In this document: piece by piece, positions 32,816 to 42,015 of the stretch
Layout: the number at the start of each line of letters is the position of its first letter
Numbering within the stretch: position 1 is the stretch's first letter
Program-made: the position numbers and the translations under genes
From: Tichowtungia aerotolerans
Lineage (GTDB): Bacteria; Verrucomicrobiota; Kiritimatiellia; Kiritimatiellales; Tichowtungiaceae
Assembly (NCBI RefSeq): GCF_009905215.1
Contig: NZ_CP047593.1
Span: 930,001 to 994,000 of the forward strand
Direction of reading: 5' to 3'
DNA: 64,000 bases
The notes under the pieces: generated by a model
Seen by the model: only the letters and a program-made list of their open reading frames with translations
What the model was told of the DNA's origin: nothing
Database searches by the model: none

Positions 32816-33466
32816 CTAAGGCGTGCCGCCGGAGGCTTTATGCGCCGTGAAATAGATCATCGCCGCGACAGCCGCCAGAATCAGCAGCAGACACACCATA
32901 AAAACAGAAAACACCTCAAGCTTCTGGATCCGCTCACGCTTCCAGCAAGCCAGCTTTTCGCGCCAGCCGATTTTCACCGGCACCGGCCTGGGAACATCCA
33001 GATGTACAAGTTCGGCACGCCCGAAGGATGCATCGCGCCACCGGCCTGAAATATTCAGCACAGCAAAAGATGCAAACTTCAGCTTGTAGACATCCGCATT
33101 CACAAGGTGATGCAGCATGGAACTCATGGCGGGATCGTGCCCAACCAGCATGACCGTATCCAGTTTGTCATCCAGGAGATGGACAACCCGCAGGATTTCC
33201 CGTTTCTCCGCTTCGAACAGGTCTTCATTCACCTGCATCTGATCGCGCGAAAGCCCCACCTTTCTGCCGAAAATCTCAGCGGTTTCACCGGTCCGGCGGG
33301 CCGGGCTGGTGACAATCAGGTCCGGCACAATATTCAGTTCGGCAAACCGGGCGGCCACGGCCTGCAGGTCACGACGGCCTTTGCGCGTCATCGGACGGCC
33401 GATATCGGGCACAAAAGGATCTTTGTGCATAAACTCGCCATGTCGAACCAGAATCAGTGTTTTCAT
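32816..33466 (-). CDS. SixA-type histidine phosphatase with C-terminal membrane anchor
   Basis: 216 residues from ATG 33466, chosen because the family's L-I-L-V-R-H-G-E opening then lies at the N-terminus. The RHG motif gives the catalytic His, and V-G-H-D-P at about residues 112-116 gives the second. R-K-G-R-R-D-L-Q and S-P-A-R-R-T fit SixA. After about residue 165 comes a basic linker and a single hydrophobic span (V-F-M-V-C-L-L-L-I-L-A-A-V-A-A-M-I-Y-F), unusual for SixA, implying tethering to the membrane. It ends next to the truncated IS110 copy. Confidence 0.85.
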   Translation of the reverse strand: MKTLILVRHGEFMHKDPFVPDIGRPMTRKGRRDLQAVAARFAELNIVPDLIVTSPARRTGETAEIFGRKVGLSRDQMQVNEDLFEAEKREILRVVHLLDDKLDTVMLVGHDPAMSSMLHHLVNADVYKLKFASFAVLNISGRWRDASFGRAELVHLDVPRPVPVKIGWREKLACWKRERIQKLEVFSVFMVCLLLILAAVAAMIYFTAHKASGGTP

Positions 33467-33504
33467 AGCGTGCCTTGCTACAATAAAGCGTTCTTCAATG
33501 CACG

Positions 33505-33537
33505 AAAAAACGCTTCGAAGAACCCCCTCGAAGCGTT
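33505..33537 (-). terminator. Intrinsic terminator after the glycine betaine operon
   Basis: Ten-base stem AACGCTTCGA / TCGAAGCGTT, nine-base loop, and an A-run on the left that becomes a U-run on the minus strand. Located 24 bases beyond the substrate-binding-protein stop. Confidence 0.88.
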
Positions 33538-33560
33538 TTCCAGATGCCAACCTGGCGAGT

Positions 33561-34430
33561 TTATGACTGAGGGATCCAGTCGCTGATTACCTCTTCGTTT
33601 TCCTGCATCCATTTTTTGGCAACTGTAGAGACATCCTCATCAGAGTCATTCACCTTAACCATCAGGTCCGAAAGTTCGGCATCGGTCAGGTACATGTTTT
33701 TCAGGAACTGTGCCAGCTCAGGCTTATCTTCTTCGAGATCCGCACGGCCAATGAGTTCGATATTACCTTTTCCCCATATGACCTGGTCATCATCCTGTTC
33801 GAGGAATTTCATATCCCAGCGCCCGAACATCCAATGCGGCTTCCAGGCGGTAACCACGATCCACTCTTTGTTTTTCACCGCGTCGGCAAGCGCGGCAGTC
33901 ATTGCCGGACCACTGGATGCCATCAGTTTGATGCTTTTGAGCCCATATGCCGGGATCAGTTCATCTTCTGTTTTTTTCATCACACCGGCACCGGCATCGA
34001 TGCCGGTGATGTGTCCGCCGAACTTGTCCGCGTTTTCTTCGAGTTCAGAAATTTTATCGATGGTGACGTAGGCGGGAACCGCAAGGCCGGTTTCTGTTCC
34101 CTCATAGATCGTCCCGAGACTGACCAGATCATCGCTGTACCGGTCGAGGTAGTCCTGATGCAGCTCGCGCCAGCACTCCATGAAAGCATCATGGCTGCCC
34201 TGAGCAACGGCGGTATAACCCGGCGCAACATCCGCGGCGGTCAGCTTGACATCATAGCCCATTTTTTCTGTAAGAACGGCTTCGGCCAAATGGGTGTAAG
34301 CCACTCCTTCGGCCCAGTTCACATAAACCAGCTCCGCTGTTTTTCCCGAAACGGTCTGCGGGTTGCAGCCGCTGAGCATCAATGCACCCAGTCCAAGGCC
34401 GGTCGCGAGAATCAAAAGTTGTTTTTTCAT
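33561..34430 (-). CDS. opuAC: Glycine betaine ABC transporter, substrate-binding lipoprotein
   Basis: 289 residues. Signal peptide with lipobox L-M-L-S-G-C (Cys at 22), so membrane-tethered in the periplasm. OpuAC/ProX-type fold: Y-V-N-W-A-E-G-V-A-Y near 36-45, W-R-E-L-H at about 86-90 and T-A-W-K-P-H-W-M-F at about 192-200, with tryptophans that form the aromatic cage for quaternary ammonium. Shine-Dalgarno AGGAGATACACAGC before ATG. Last gene of the operon. Confidence 0.92.
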   Translation of the reverse strand: MKKQLLILATGLGLGALMLSGCNPQTVSGKTAELVYVNWAEGVAYTHLAEAVLTEKMGYDVKLTAADVAPGYTAVAQGSHDAFMECWRELHQDYLDRYSDDLVSLGTIYEGTETGLAVPAYVTIDKISELEENADKFGGHITGIDAGAGVMKKTEDELIPAYGLKSIKLMASSGPAMTAALADAVKNKEWIVVTAWKPHWMFGRWDMKFLEQDDDQVIWGKGNIELIGRADLEEDKPELAQFLKNMYLTDAELSDLMVKVNDSDEDVSTVAKKWMQENEEVISDWIPQS

Positions 34431-34468
34431 GCTGTGTATCTCCTGTAGTTTTGTGGTCGATATTTATT

Positions 34469-35299
34469 TTATTGGTCAGAATGCGTCAGGCTCTGGGTGA
34501 CACGGTCCAGAAAGATCGCCAGAATGACGATTGAAATCCCGGCTTCGAACCCGATATCAATTTTAAGCTGCGTAATTCCTTTGAGCACTTCGTTTCCCAG
34601 ACCTCCGGCACCGATCATTCCGGAAATCACCACCATGGACAACGCCAGCATAATGGTCTGGTTGACTCCGGCCATGATCGTCGGCAGCGCCACCGGCAGT
34701 TCCGCTTTAAACAGCAACTGCCGCGGGTTGGAGCCAAACGAAATGGCGGCTTCATGAATTTCCGATGGAACCTGCCGGATTCCAAGACTGGTCAGCCGAA
34801 CCGCGGGCGGCAGCGAGAAAATCAGCGTGGCAATCACGCCGGGGACCTCGCCGAGTTTGAAAAACAAAACCGCCGGAATCAGGTACACAAAGGCGGGAAG
34901 CGTCTGCATAAAGTCAAGAACCGGACGGACAATGCGTTCGACCACATCACTTTTAGCGGACCAGATACCGAGCGGGACGCCGATGAACAGCGCAATCAGC
35001 ACCGAGGCAAGCACCAGAGAGAGTGTCTCCATCGTGGCGGTCCAGTAGCCCATGTTGTAAATCAGCAGCATGCCCAGCACTGTAAAGATTGCAACGCCAC
35101 GCTTCGCGGTCCACCAGGCCAATGCCGTCAGAAGCACAATCATCAGAAGCGGATGGGGTAGAAGAAGCAGGAACTTCAACCCGGCCAGGATTGCCGTGAC
35201 CGTGTTCCCGATGCTGTCGAACACCATTTCGAGGTTGTCTGTAAACCAATTGATCAACGACTCAAACATTTCTCCAACAGGAATTTTTGGAATCGTCAT
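34469..35299 (-). CDS. opuAB: Glycine betaine ABC transporter, permease
   Basis: 276 residues, about seven membrane spans, binding-protein-dependent permease fold. The EAA loop is H-E-A-A-I-S-F-G-S-N-P-R-Q-L-L-F-K-A-E-L-P (about residues 181-201), contacting the ATPase. G-V-N-Q-T-I-M-L-A-L-S-M-V-V near the end is typical of ProW/OpuAB. The start overlaps the ATPase gene's stop by four bases. Confidence 0.93.
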   Translation of the reverse strand: MTIPKIPVGEMFESLINWFTDNLEMVFDSIGNTVTAILAGLKFLLLLPHPLLMIVLLTALAWWTAKRGVAIFTVLGMLLIYNMGYWTATMETLSLVLASVLIALFIGVPLGIWSAKSDVVERIVRPVLDFMQTLPAFVYLIPAVLFFKLGEVPGVIATLIFSLPPAVRLTSLGIRQVPSEIHEAAISFGSNPRQLLFKAELPVALPTIMAGVNQTIMLALSMVVISGMIGAGGLGNEVLKGITQLKIDIGFEAGISIVILAIFLDRVTQSLTHSDQ

Positions 35300-36549
35300 G
35301 CGTCACCGTCCTTGGCCTCTTCGGCCTCTGCAAGCACCTCTTCAAGCGGGGTCACGGCTTGCTCTTCACCGCTGTCTTCATACATTTCCGCCAGAATGGC
35401 CGCGCGATCGAGCAGTCCGAGAAGCCGGCCGTCATCGTCCTGAATGGCGATGGGATAACGGGTGTTCATTGCGGTGGTCAGCAGGTCGGCAATCGGCGTG
35501 TCCGGACCGGCCACAAAGAGATCGGTCTGAAGTGCTTCCGTTACATCCTGTTTTTTCGCCCGTTCGAGTTTGACGGCATCATCCACCGTGAGCAGCCCCT
35601 GCAACCGACGATCCGCATCGACTGCAAAGATGGAAGAGATCCCCTGCTTTTCCATTGCGCGAACAGCAACGTGCGACCCATCTTTCGGAACCGTAATCGT
35701 GCGGGCCTTGCGCATCAGCGACGAAGCGGCAATCACCTTACTGCGGTCCACATTTTCGACAAAACGTTCCACATACTCATCGGCCGGGTTCGTCAGAATC
35801 TCTTCCGGGGTTCCGATCTGCACAATGGAACCGTCCTTCATGATCCCGATACGATCGCCGAGCTTGAGTGCTTCATCCAGATCGTGCGTGATAAAAACAA
35901 TGGTTTTATGCATACGCGACTGCAGTTCGAGCAGTTCGTCCTGCATTTGCGTTCGGATCAGCGGATCGAGCGCACTGAAGGCTTCGTCCATCAGCAGCAC
36001 TTCCGGATTACTGGCCAGCGCGCGGGCGAGGCCTACGCGCTGCTGCATTCCACCACTCAACTCGTCGGGCATGCTGTCTTCATAGCCTTTGAGACCGACC
36101 AGCTCCAGAGCCTCCTCGGCACTTTTGCGAGCTTCGGCAGCCGGCGTACCGGCCACTTCCAATCCGTATTCCACATTGCGAATCACGGAGCGGTGCGGCA
36201 GAAGACCAAAGTGCTGAAACACCATTGAGAGTTTGGAGCGCCGCACCTGCAGCAGCTCCTCCTTGCTCATTTTCATGATGTCCTGACCGTCAATCAGAAT
36301 TTCGCCGCGCGTCGGATCGATCAGGCGGTTCAGGCAGCGGATTACCGTAGATTTTCCGCTGCCGGACAGCCCCATCAGAACGAAGATTTCTTTTTTGCGA
36401 ATCTCGAACGAAGCGTTGTTAATCCCGATACCGCATCCGGTCTTGTCCAGAATCTTGTTTTTTGTCAGGCCCTTTTCAATCATCGGAAAAACCCGTTGCG
36501 GGTCGGGTCCGAAAATCTTAAACAGGCCATTGACCTTTATAATACTCAT
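35296..36549 (-). CDS. opuAA: Glycine betaine ABC transporter, ATP-binding protein with CBS domains
   Basis: 417 residues. Walker A G-L-S-G-S-G-K-S-T (about 59-67), ABC signature L-S-G-G-M-Q-Q-R (about 164-171), Walker B V-L-L-M-D-E-A-F-S-A-L-D-P. Residues 275-400 form two CBS domains, which in OpuA sense ionic strength or cyclic di-AMP, ending in an acidic tail (D-S-G-E-E-Q). This gives uptake that responds to osmotic stress. Coupled to the permease; a porin gene lies 20 bases upstream. Confidence 0.93.
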   Translation of the reverse strand: MSIIKVNGLFKIFGPDPQRVFPMIEKGLTKNKILDKTGCGIGINNASFEIRKKEIFVLMGLSGSGKSTVIRCLNRLIDPTRGEILIDGQDIMKMSKEELLQVRRSKLSMVFQHFGLLPHRSVIRNVEYGLEVAGTPAAEARKSAEEALELVGLKGYEDSMPDELSGGMQQRVGLARALASNPEVLLMDEAFSALDPLIRTQMQDELLELQSRMHKTIVFITHDLDEALKLGDRIGIMKDGSIVQIGTPEEILTNPADEYVERFVENVDRSKVIAASSLMRKARTITVPKDGSHVAVRAMEKQGISSIFAVDADRRLQGLLTVDDAVKLERAKKQDVTEALQTDLFVAGPDTPIADLLTTAMNTRYPIAIQDDDGRLLGLLDRAAILAEMYEDSGEEQAVTPLEEVLAEAEEAKDGDA

Positions 36550-36569
36550 GAGCTCTCCCCGGTCTGAGA

Positions 36570-37748
36570 TTAAAAATAGAAGCCGATATTGACATTAAAG
36601 CGGGTCGACCAGCCGTCATCACCGCCCTGGCCCAGACCATCAGTCCAGTTCGGCCCCAGCCACGGCTGGTTTTTTCCCGAAGCGATGTCGATATACGTAA
36701 AGAAGCGCCCCGCGGAAACAGAACAGCCCAGAATGTTCTGCATACTGTCTGAAAACGCATCATCATCTTTCTGCAGGATGCTGAAATCATTGTAGAACGT
36801 AAGCTTTGTGATCGGCCCCCACTCGACCGGAAGGCCATATGCCACACCTGCACTGTAGATGTTACCGGCGGCAGCCACATTATATGAATAATCATAGGAC
36901 CCCATCGTAATGGTTCTTCCGCCGCCGGGATCACCGCTCAGCGCGGAATATTCATAACGAAGGGCTTCCAGCATCAGGTTCCATCGGCCGCAGGTTTCAT
37001 TCAAATGCAGCGCAGCAGCATAGTGCGTTCCGTCATCACCGCTGTTTTCGTTGTGAAGTCCGCCCACCTGAAGCGAGGCTCCGAACTCACTGGTGTGGGT
37101 TTCGCTGTGCTCAACCGTATATGCAACGCGAATGTTTCCCTGATGCTGTTCTTCCGTACCGGCACCGCCTTCATCCACCGGATCGATTGAATAACGGGCG
37201 CTGTCGTCGCTGTCGCCGCCCCAGCTGCCTTCGTCTTCCACATAGTAGGCCAGCTGAACATTCCACGGACCGCTGTCGCGAATATATTTCACACCGAAAT
37301 CATAGTCATCCTCGAGGCCGACATAGTAGGCCATCTGGAAAAAGTAGTTATGCGATGCCCAAGGAAGGATCCCGAAAGGAACCTGATGCACCCCGACCTG
37401 CACCTGCCAGTCCTTTTCCTCCCAGCCCAACCAGCCGTGATGGAGCATATGGTAGTCATGCCCGTCGGCATGCTTGTCCCGGTAATAACGGTATTCGAGA
37501 GAACCGATCAGGTTATTGGTCTTCAGGTCGAGATTGATTCGCAGAGTATCCAGACCGAACTCGCCCTGCTCCTTGTAGTCTTCATCCCAATCCCGATAGG
37601 AATAGTTGACACGGGCAGCACCACCGATACGTACCGGCCCGGCATAAAGCCCGTCTGTCGCAAACGACGACGACGACAAACAAAGTAAAAATGAAACAAT
37701 AAAATAATACGTGCTTTTTTGTGTGTTCCGGTTTTGTTTAAACAGCAA
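36570..37748 (-). CDS. Outer-membrane porin (phosphate-selective porin-like beta barrel)
   Basis: About 392 residues. No ATG is well placed; a TTG at 37748 follows AAGGAG at proper spacing and leads to a signal sequence (Y-Y-F-I-V-S-F-L-L-C-L-S-S-S-S-F-A), while the open frame reaches 37811. The mature part alternates aromatic and polar residues (L-I-G-S-L-E-Y-R-Y-Y, W-N-V-Q-L-A-Y-Y) and ends in N-I-G-F-Y-F with terminal Phe, as beta barrels do. Immediately upstream of the betaine transporter on the same strand, so probably its outer-membrane entry route. Confidence 0.75.
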   Translation of the reverse strand: MLFKQNRNTQKSTYYFIVSFLLCLSSSSFATDGLYAGPVRIGGAARVNYSYRDWDEDYKEQGEFGLDTLRINLDLKTNNLIGSLEYRYYRDKHADGHDYHMLHHGWLGWEEKDWQVQVGVHQVPFGILPWASHNYFFQMAYYVGLEDDYDFGVKYIRDSGPWNVQLAYYVEDEGSWGGDSDDSARYSIDPVDEGGAGTEEQHQGNIRVAYTVEHSETHTSEFGASLQVGGLHNENSGDDGTHYAAALHLNETCGRWNLMLEALRYEYSALSGDPGGGRTITMGSYDYSYNVAAAGNIYSAGVAYGLPVEWGPITKLTFYNDFSILQKDDDAFSDSMQNILGCSVSAGRFFTYIDIASGKNQPWLGPNWTDGLGQGGDDGWSTRFNVNIGFYF

Positions 37749-37920
37749 ACCAACTCTCCTTTTGTGTGTTTTTTCTCCGCTATTTTCTGAATCAGAAACA
37801 GAATATCCCAACAGAATCAGTTCTGCCGGAACCCTCTGTTATACGGATGAGCGAAACACACGCAAGGGTTTATCCAGTTTTTCTGCAACGGAAAACCCTA
37901 AAAAACATTAATAAAAACCG

Positions 37921-39852
37921 CTATTTTACAGCCGCGCCGCTGGCCGGAAGTTCGCCATCAACGGTGATCAGACGAAGCTCTTTGCCGACCGACGCACACA
38001 GCAGCATGCCCTGGGATTCAACGCCGCGGATTTTGGCCGGCTTCAGGTTGGCGACAATCACAATTGTTTTTCCGACCACCTCTTCCGCGCTGTAGTGCTG
38101 GGCAATACCGGCGATCAGCTGGCGTTTTTCTTCGCCGACCTCCACCTGCAGCTTGAGCAGCTTGTCCGCACCTTCCACTTTTTCAGCTTCCAGAATTTTG
38201 GCTGTGCGCAGTTTCACGTTCATGACATCGTCGTAGGTGATAACGCCTTCGGGCTTTTCCTGTTTCTCAGTCACTGCATTTTCCTTTTCAGATGGTTTCG
38301 GCGGCTTCTCTTCTTTCGGCAGCTCCACCCTCGGGAACAGGGGATCCGTTTTCGGGACCTCGCTCCCGGCTTTAATGACCCCAAACACGCGGAGGTGTTC
38401 CATATCGGGCATGCCAAGACCAAACAGCGTACGCAGTTCTCCCATGCGCTCAGGCATGACGGGATACAGCAGCGCAGAACTGACACGCAGCGCCTCAGCC
38501 GCCACTGCCAGAGTTGTTTCCACCTCTTCCGTCCTGCCCTCTTTCGCGAGGGTCCACGGCTGTTTGATTTCGAAATACTGGTTCACCTTGCGGACGGCGG
38601 CGAGCACCGAAGCAATGCCGCCGTTCAGGTGCATGGAGCCGATACTCGCTTCCATGTCCGTCACCGCCTGCTGCACGGCATCCCACAGTTCTTTTTCAGG
38701 ACCGTCGGCAACAGCATCGTTTCCAATGGCTGGAAATTTCCCGTCACAATAGCGTCCCAGCATGTTGGAGGTGCGGCTGAGCAGGTTCCCGAGGTCGTTG
38801 GCGAGATCTGAGTTGTAACGACGCACAAAGGCTTCCTCCGTGAAAGAGGCATCCTGTCCGAGCGTCATTTCCGCAATCAGGAAATAGCGGAAGGCATCGA
38901 CGCCGTAGCGGTCAATCATTTCCATGGGGTTGACCACATTGCCGAGACTCTTGCTCATTTTGGTGCGACCGGTCAGCCACCATCCGTGAGCGAAAACCGT
39001 TTTGGGCAGCTCAACCCCCATGGCCTTGAGCATGGTCGGCCAATAGACAGTATGCGTGGTGAGAATATCCTTCCCGATCAGCTGATGATTAACCGGCCAC
39101 CATTTTTTGAACATGTCGTCATCGGATTTATAGCCAATGGCGGTGATGTAGTTCAGAAGCGCATCGAACCAGACGTAGGTGACAAAATCGCTGTCAAACG
39201 GAAGCTCAATGCCCCACGCCAGACGGCTTTTCGGACGGGAAATACAGAGATCCTGAAGCTCATTGTTTTTCAGGAACCCGAGCGTCTCGTTGGCACGGAA
39301 ATCGGGCTGAATGAATTCAGGATGGGTTTCGATGTATTCGATGAGCCACTGCTGATAGTGGCTCATCCGGAAAAAATAATTGGTTTCGACGATGGCATCG
39401 ACTTTTCGCCCGCACTCGGGGCAATTGCCCTCAACGAGATCTTTTTCCGTAAAGAAGCGTTCGCAGCCGACGCAGTACCACCCCTCGTACTCTGCGCGAT
39501 AAATTTCATCACGATCATAGAGATCCTGAAGAACCTCCTGCACAATCTTTTTGTGGCGATATTCGGTGGTACGAATGAAATCGTCGTTGGAGATTTCGAG
39601 CCGTTTCCAGAGTTCCTGGAAGCGCACCACCGTCTGGTCGCACTGCTCCTGAGCACTGATTCCGTTTTTCTCCGCCGCCTGCTGCACTTTCTGCCCATGC
39701 TCATCCGTGCCGGTCAGAAAATAGGTCGGCGTTCCAAGCAGGCGGTGGTAGTTAGCCAGCACGTCCGCAAGAATCGTAGTGTACGCATGGCCGATATGCG
39801 GCTTGTCGTTCACATAATAAATCGGGGTGGTAACGTAATATTTGGTATCCAT
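37921..39852 (-). CDS. metG: Methionyl-tRNA synthetase
   Basis: About 643 residues from ATG 39852 (a GTG three codons upstream is also possible). H-I-G-H at about residues 17-20 and K-M-S-K-S-L-G-N near 297 are the class I signatures. The zinc insert shows C-V-G-C and C-P-E-C. The C-terminal ~105 residues are an EMAP/Arc1p-like tRNA-binding domain (V-M-N-V-K-L-R-T-A-K-I-L-E-A-E) joined through an acidic-basic linker. A palindrome copy at 38720 encodes K-F-P-A-I-G-N. Confidence 0.96.
   Translation of the reverse strand: MDTKYYVTTPIYYVNDKPHIGHAYTTILADVLANYHRLLGTPTYFLTGTDEHGQKVQQAAEKNGISAQEQCDQTVVRFQELWKRLEISNDDFIRTTEYRHKKIVQEVLQDLYDRDEIYRAEYEGWYCVGCERFFTEKDLVEGNCPECGRKVDAIVETNYFFRMSHYQQWLIEYIETHPEFIQPDFRANETLGFLKNNELQDLCISRPKSRLAWGIELPFDSDFVTYVWFDALLNYITAIGYKSDDDMFKKWWPVNHQLIGKDILTTHTVYWPTMLKAMGVELPKTVFAHGWWLTGRTKMSKSLGNVVNPMEMIDRYGVDAFRYFLIAEMTLGQDASFTEEAFVRRYNSDLANDLGNLLSRTSNMLGRYCDGKFPAIGNDAVADGPEKELWDAVQQAVTDMEASIGSMHLNGGIASVLAAVRKVNQYFEIKQPWTLAKEGRTEEVETTLAVAAEALRVSSALLYPVMPERMGELRTLFGLGMPDMEHLRVFGVIKAGSEVPKTDPLFPRVELPKEEKPPKPSEKENAVTEKQEKPEGVITYDDVMNVKLRTAKILEAEKVEGADKLLKLQVEVGEEKRQLIAGIAQHYSAEEVVGKTIVIVANLKPAKIRGVESQGMLLCASVGKELRLITVDGELPASGAAVK
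38720..38737. repeat. Dispersed palindrome copy (one mismatch), inside metG
   Basis: TTTCCAATGGCTGGAAAT, read on the minus strand as F-P-A-I-G-N, the F-P-x-(L/I)-G frame also used in murJ. Confidence 0.65.
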
Positions 39853-39971
39853 ATCCCGCACAGAATATAGATTCCTGAAAAACTTTCCAGACTTAGCAGA
39901 CAGTTTCTCTCCGGTCGGTCATCAGGCAGAACCGCTCGGATCGACCGCCACAGAACGGCTGATCAACCGGA

Positions 39972-41444
39972 TCAGACCGGCTGAATCGCAGGCTTCCGTT
40001 TGTGCCAGTCGGTGGTCTGCTCGTAGGCGTGGCCGACTTTGAGAATATTCTCCTCTTTGAACGAGTCACCGAGAATCTGCAGGCCGATCGGCAGGCCGCC
40101 GGATGAAAACCCGCACGGAATGCTCATGCCGCAAATGCCCGCCAGATTGACCGGCGTCGTCAGAATATCGTCGAGGTACATCTTGAGCGGGTCCGCGCTC
40201 TTCTCACCGATCTTATAAGCAGGGGTCGGCGTAACCGGAGCAATAATGGCGTCGCACTGTCTGAAAGCTTCGATGAAGTCGTTGCGAATGAGTGTCCGCA
40301 CCTTCTGGGCGCGCAGGTAATAGGCATCGTAGTAACCGCTGCTCAGAACGTAGGTGCCGAGAATAATGCGGCGTTTCACTTCAGAGCCGAATCCGGCGGC
40401 GCGGGTTTTGCCGTAAAGCTCAATCGGATCTTTTCCGTCGAGGCGCATGCCGTAGCGGATGCCGTCGAAGCGCGCGAGGTTGGCGGAGGCTTCGGCGGTG
40501 GCAATAATGTAGTACACAGCAATTGCATATTTCGCATTCGGCAGGCTGACATCGACGATTTCTGCGCCGAGGTTTTTACAATGCTCGACGGCATCGCGCA
40601 CCGCTTGCTCCACTTCCGGATCCATGCCTTCCACAAAATATTCTTTCGGCAGGCCGAGCTTCATGCCGGCGAGACTGTGGTCGTCTGTCAGTTTTTTTCC
40701 AAACATTGGAACGTCCACATCGACCGATGTGGAATCTTTTTGGTCGTGCCCGGCAATCGCTTCGAGAAGCAGCGCGGCATCTTTAACCGTCTTGGTAACC
40801 GGACCGATCTGATCGAGCGAAGAGGCGAATGCGGTCAGGCCGTAACGCGACACCATCCCGTAGGTCGGTTTGAGGCCGACGCAGCCGCAGAAGGCGGCGG
40901 GCTGGCGGATGGATCCGCCGGTGTCTGAACCGAGCGACGCAATGGCTTCGTCCGCTGCAACGCTGGCGGCGGACCCGCCGGAGGATCCGCCGGGCACGTG
41001 ATCGAAATTCCAGGGATTGCAGGTTTTTCCGAGCGCCGAATTTTCTGTGCTCGACCCCATTGCAAACTCATCCATATTGACGCGCCCCAGCAGAATGGCG
41101 CCGGCTTCGCGCAGCCTGGCGATGACCGTGGCGTCATACGGAGCGGTGTAGCCCTCCAGCATTTTAGAAGCACAGGTACAGGGCTGCCCTTTCACGTTCA
41201 GGAGGTCCTTAATCGCCAGCGGAATGCCCAGCAAAGCTCCGGTTTGTCCACCGGCGCGCGCCTCGTCAGCGGCCTCGGCCTGCTCCAGCGCAGCTTCACG
41301 ATCAAGGGTCAGATAAGCACCAACCCGGCCATCGCGTTCATCGATAGCGGACAGCACATCATTGACGATGTCGACGGAGGTACACTCCCCGGCGGCCAGC
41401 AGTTCGCTCAATTCAGAAATTGTTTTTGTGTTCAGGTCTGTCAT
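39972..41444 (-). CDS. gatA: Aspartyl/glutamyl-tRNA amidotransferase subunit A
   Basis: 490 residues, amidase-signature family. Hydrolyses glutamine to feed ammonia for Gln-tRNA or Asn-tRNA formation. Catalytic Lys in L-A-I-K-D-L-L (about 76-82), the cis-Ser / Ser pair in G-G-S-S-G-G-S-A-A and G-S-D-T-G-G-S-I-R-Q-P. Follows gatC with a 15-base gap; gatB is not in the window. An exact palindrome at 40692-40712 encodes V-P-M-F-G-K-K. Confidence 0.95.
   Translation of the reverse strand: MTDLNTKTISELSELLAAGECTSVDIVNDVLSAIDERDGRVGAYLTLDREAALEQAEAADEARAGGQTGALLGIPLAIKDLLNVKGQPCTCASKMLEGYTAPYDATVIARLREAGAILLGRVNMDEFAMGSSTENSALGKTCNPWNFDHVPGGSSGGSAASVAADEAIASLGSDTGGSIRQPAAFCGCVGLKPTYGMVSRYGLTAFASSLDQIGPVTKTVKDAALLLEAIAGHDQKDSTSVDVDVPMFGKKLTDDHSLAGMKLGLPKEYFVEGMDPEVEQAVRDAVEHCKNLGAEIVDVSLPNAKYAIAVYYIIATAEASANLARFDGIRYGMRLDGKDPIELYGKTRAAGFGSEVKRRIILGTYVLSSGYYDAYYLRAQKVRTLIRNDFIEAFRQCDAIIAPVTPTPAYKIGEKSADPLKMYLDDILTTPVNLAGICGMSIPCGFSSGGLPIGLQILGDSFKEENILKVGHAYEQTTDWHKRKPAIQPV
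40692..40712. repeat. Dispersed palindrome copy (exact core), inside gatA
   Basis: TTTTTTCCAAACATTGGAAC, read on the minus strand as V-P-M-F-G-K-K in a surface segment between conserved amidase motifs. Confidence 0.8.
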
Positions 41445-41459
41445 TTTTAACCACTGATT

Positions 41460-41756
41460 TTAAAACTGCTCGTTGATTTTAGGGACAAGGATCTGACCGT
41501 CGCGCGCGGCAGGAGCGTTGGCCGTAACCGTATCGTTATCGAGAGAGACGCCCGGTTCGTCGGCACGCAGGACGTTGACCAGCGGCACGGCGTGCGCGGT
41601 CGGCTGCACGTCCGATACGTCCAGCTCGTTGAGCTGCTCAACGTATTCAAGCACCTGATCAAGCTGCCCCTGAAAGAGCACTGCCTCCTCGTCGGTCAGC
41701 TCAATCCGCGCGAGATTGGCGACGTACGAAACATCCATATGATTTGCGTCTGACAT
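41460..41756 (-). CDS. gatC: Aspartyl/glutamyl-tRNA amidotransferase subunit C
   Basis: 98 residues from ATG 41756; the open frame extends upstream but the family starts at V-S-Y-V-A-N-L-A-R-I-E-L. Small helical protein that stabilises GatA-GatB, with the conserved L-D-Q-V-L-E-Y-V-E-Q-L-N and the belt region V-L-R-A-D-E-P. Start follows a GGGGGAAATC context. Cotranscribed with gatA. Confidence 0.93.
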   Translation of the reverse strand: MSDANHMDVSYVANLARIELTDEEAVLFQGQLDQVLEYVEQLNELDVSDVQPTAHAVPLVNVLRADEPGVSLDNDTVTANAPAARDGQILVPKINEQF

Positions 41757-41947
41757 GATTTCCCCCAACCGCCACTCCGACGGCGTTAGCTGTTCACAGC
41801 ACTGCAGAATCACTGCATGTCCGATTCCAGATAACCAATAACCTGCATTAAAACCCCGCACTATAGAGAGGCGGTTCGGCTGGAGCAAGCGGACACTTTT
41901 TCAAATCCAGCCTCCGGAACTGTGCGCACCAAACCAAATTGATTGTT

Positions 41948-41984
41948 TTTTATCGATTGACTTTTATCGATATGTGAATATCCT
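41948..41984 (+). promoter_or_regulatory. Promoter with a direct-repeat operator candidate upstream of the ferredoxin/rex pair
   Basis: TTGACT (41957-41962), 16-base spacer, TATCCT (41979-41984). Two direct copies of TTTTATCGAT (41948 and 41962), 14 bases apart, flank and overlap the -35. They could bind a regulator, conceivably Rex itself, although they do not match the usual TTGTGAAnnnnTTCACAA site well. Confidence 0.45.
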
Positions 41985-42015
41985 ATCCTCAACTTCAACC
42001 ACGGGAGGACGGAAG

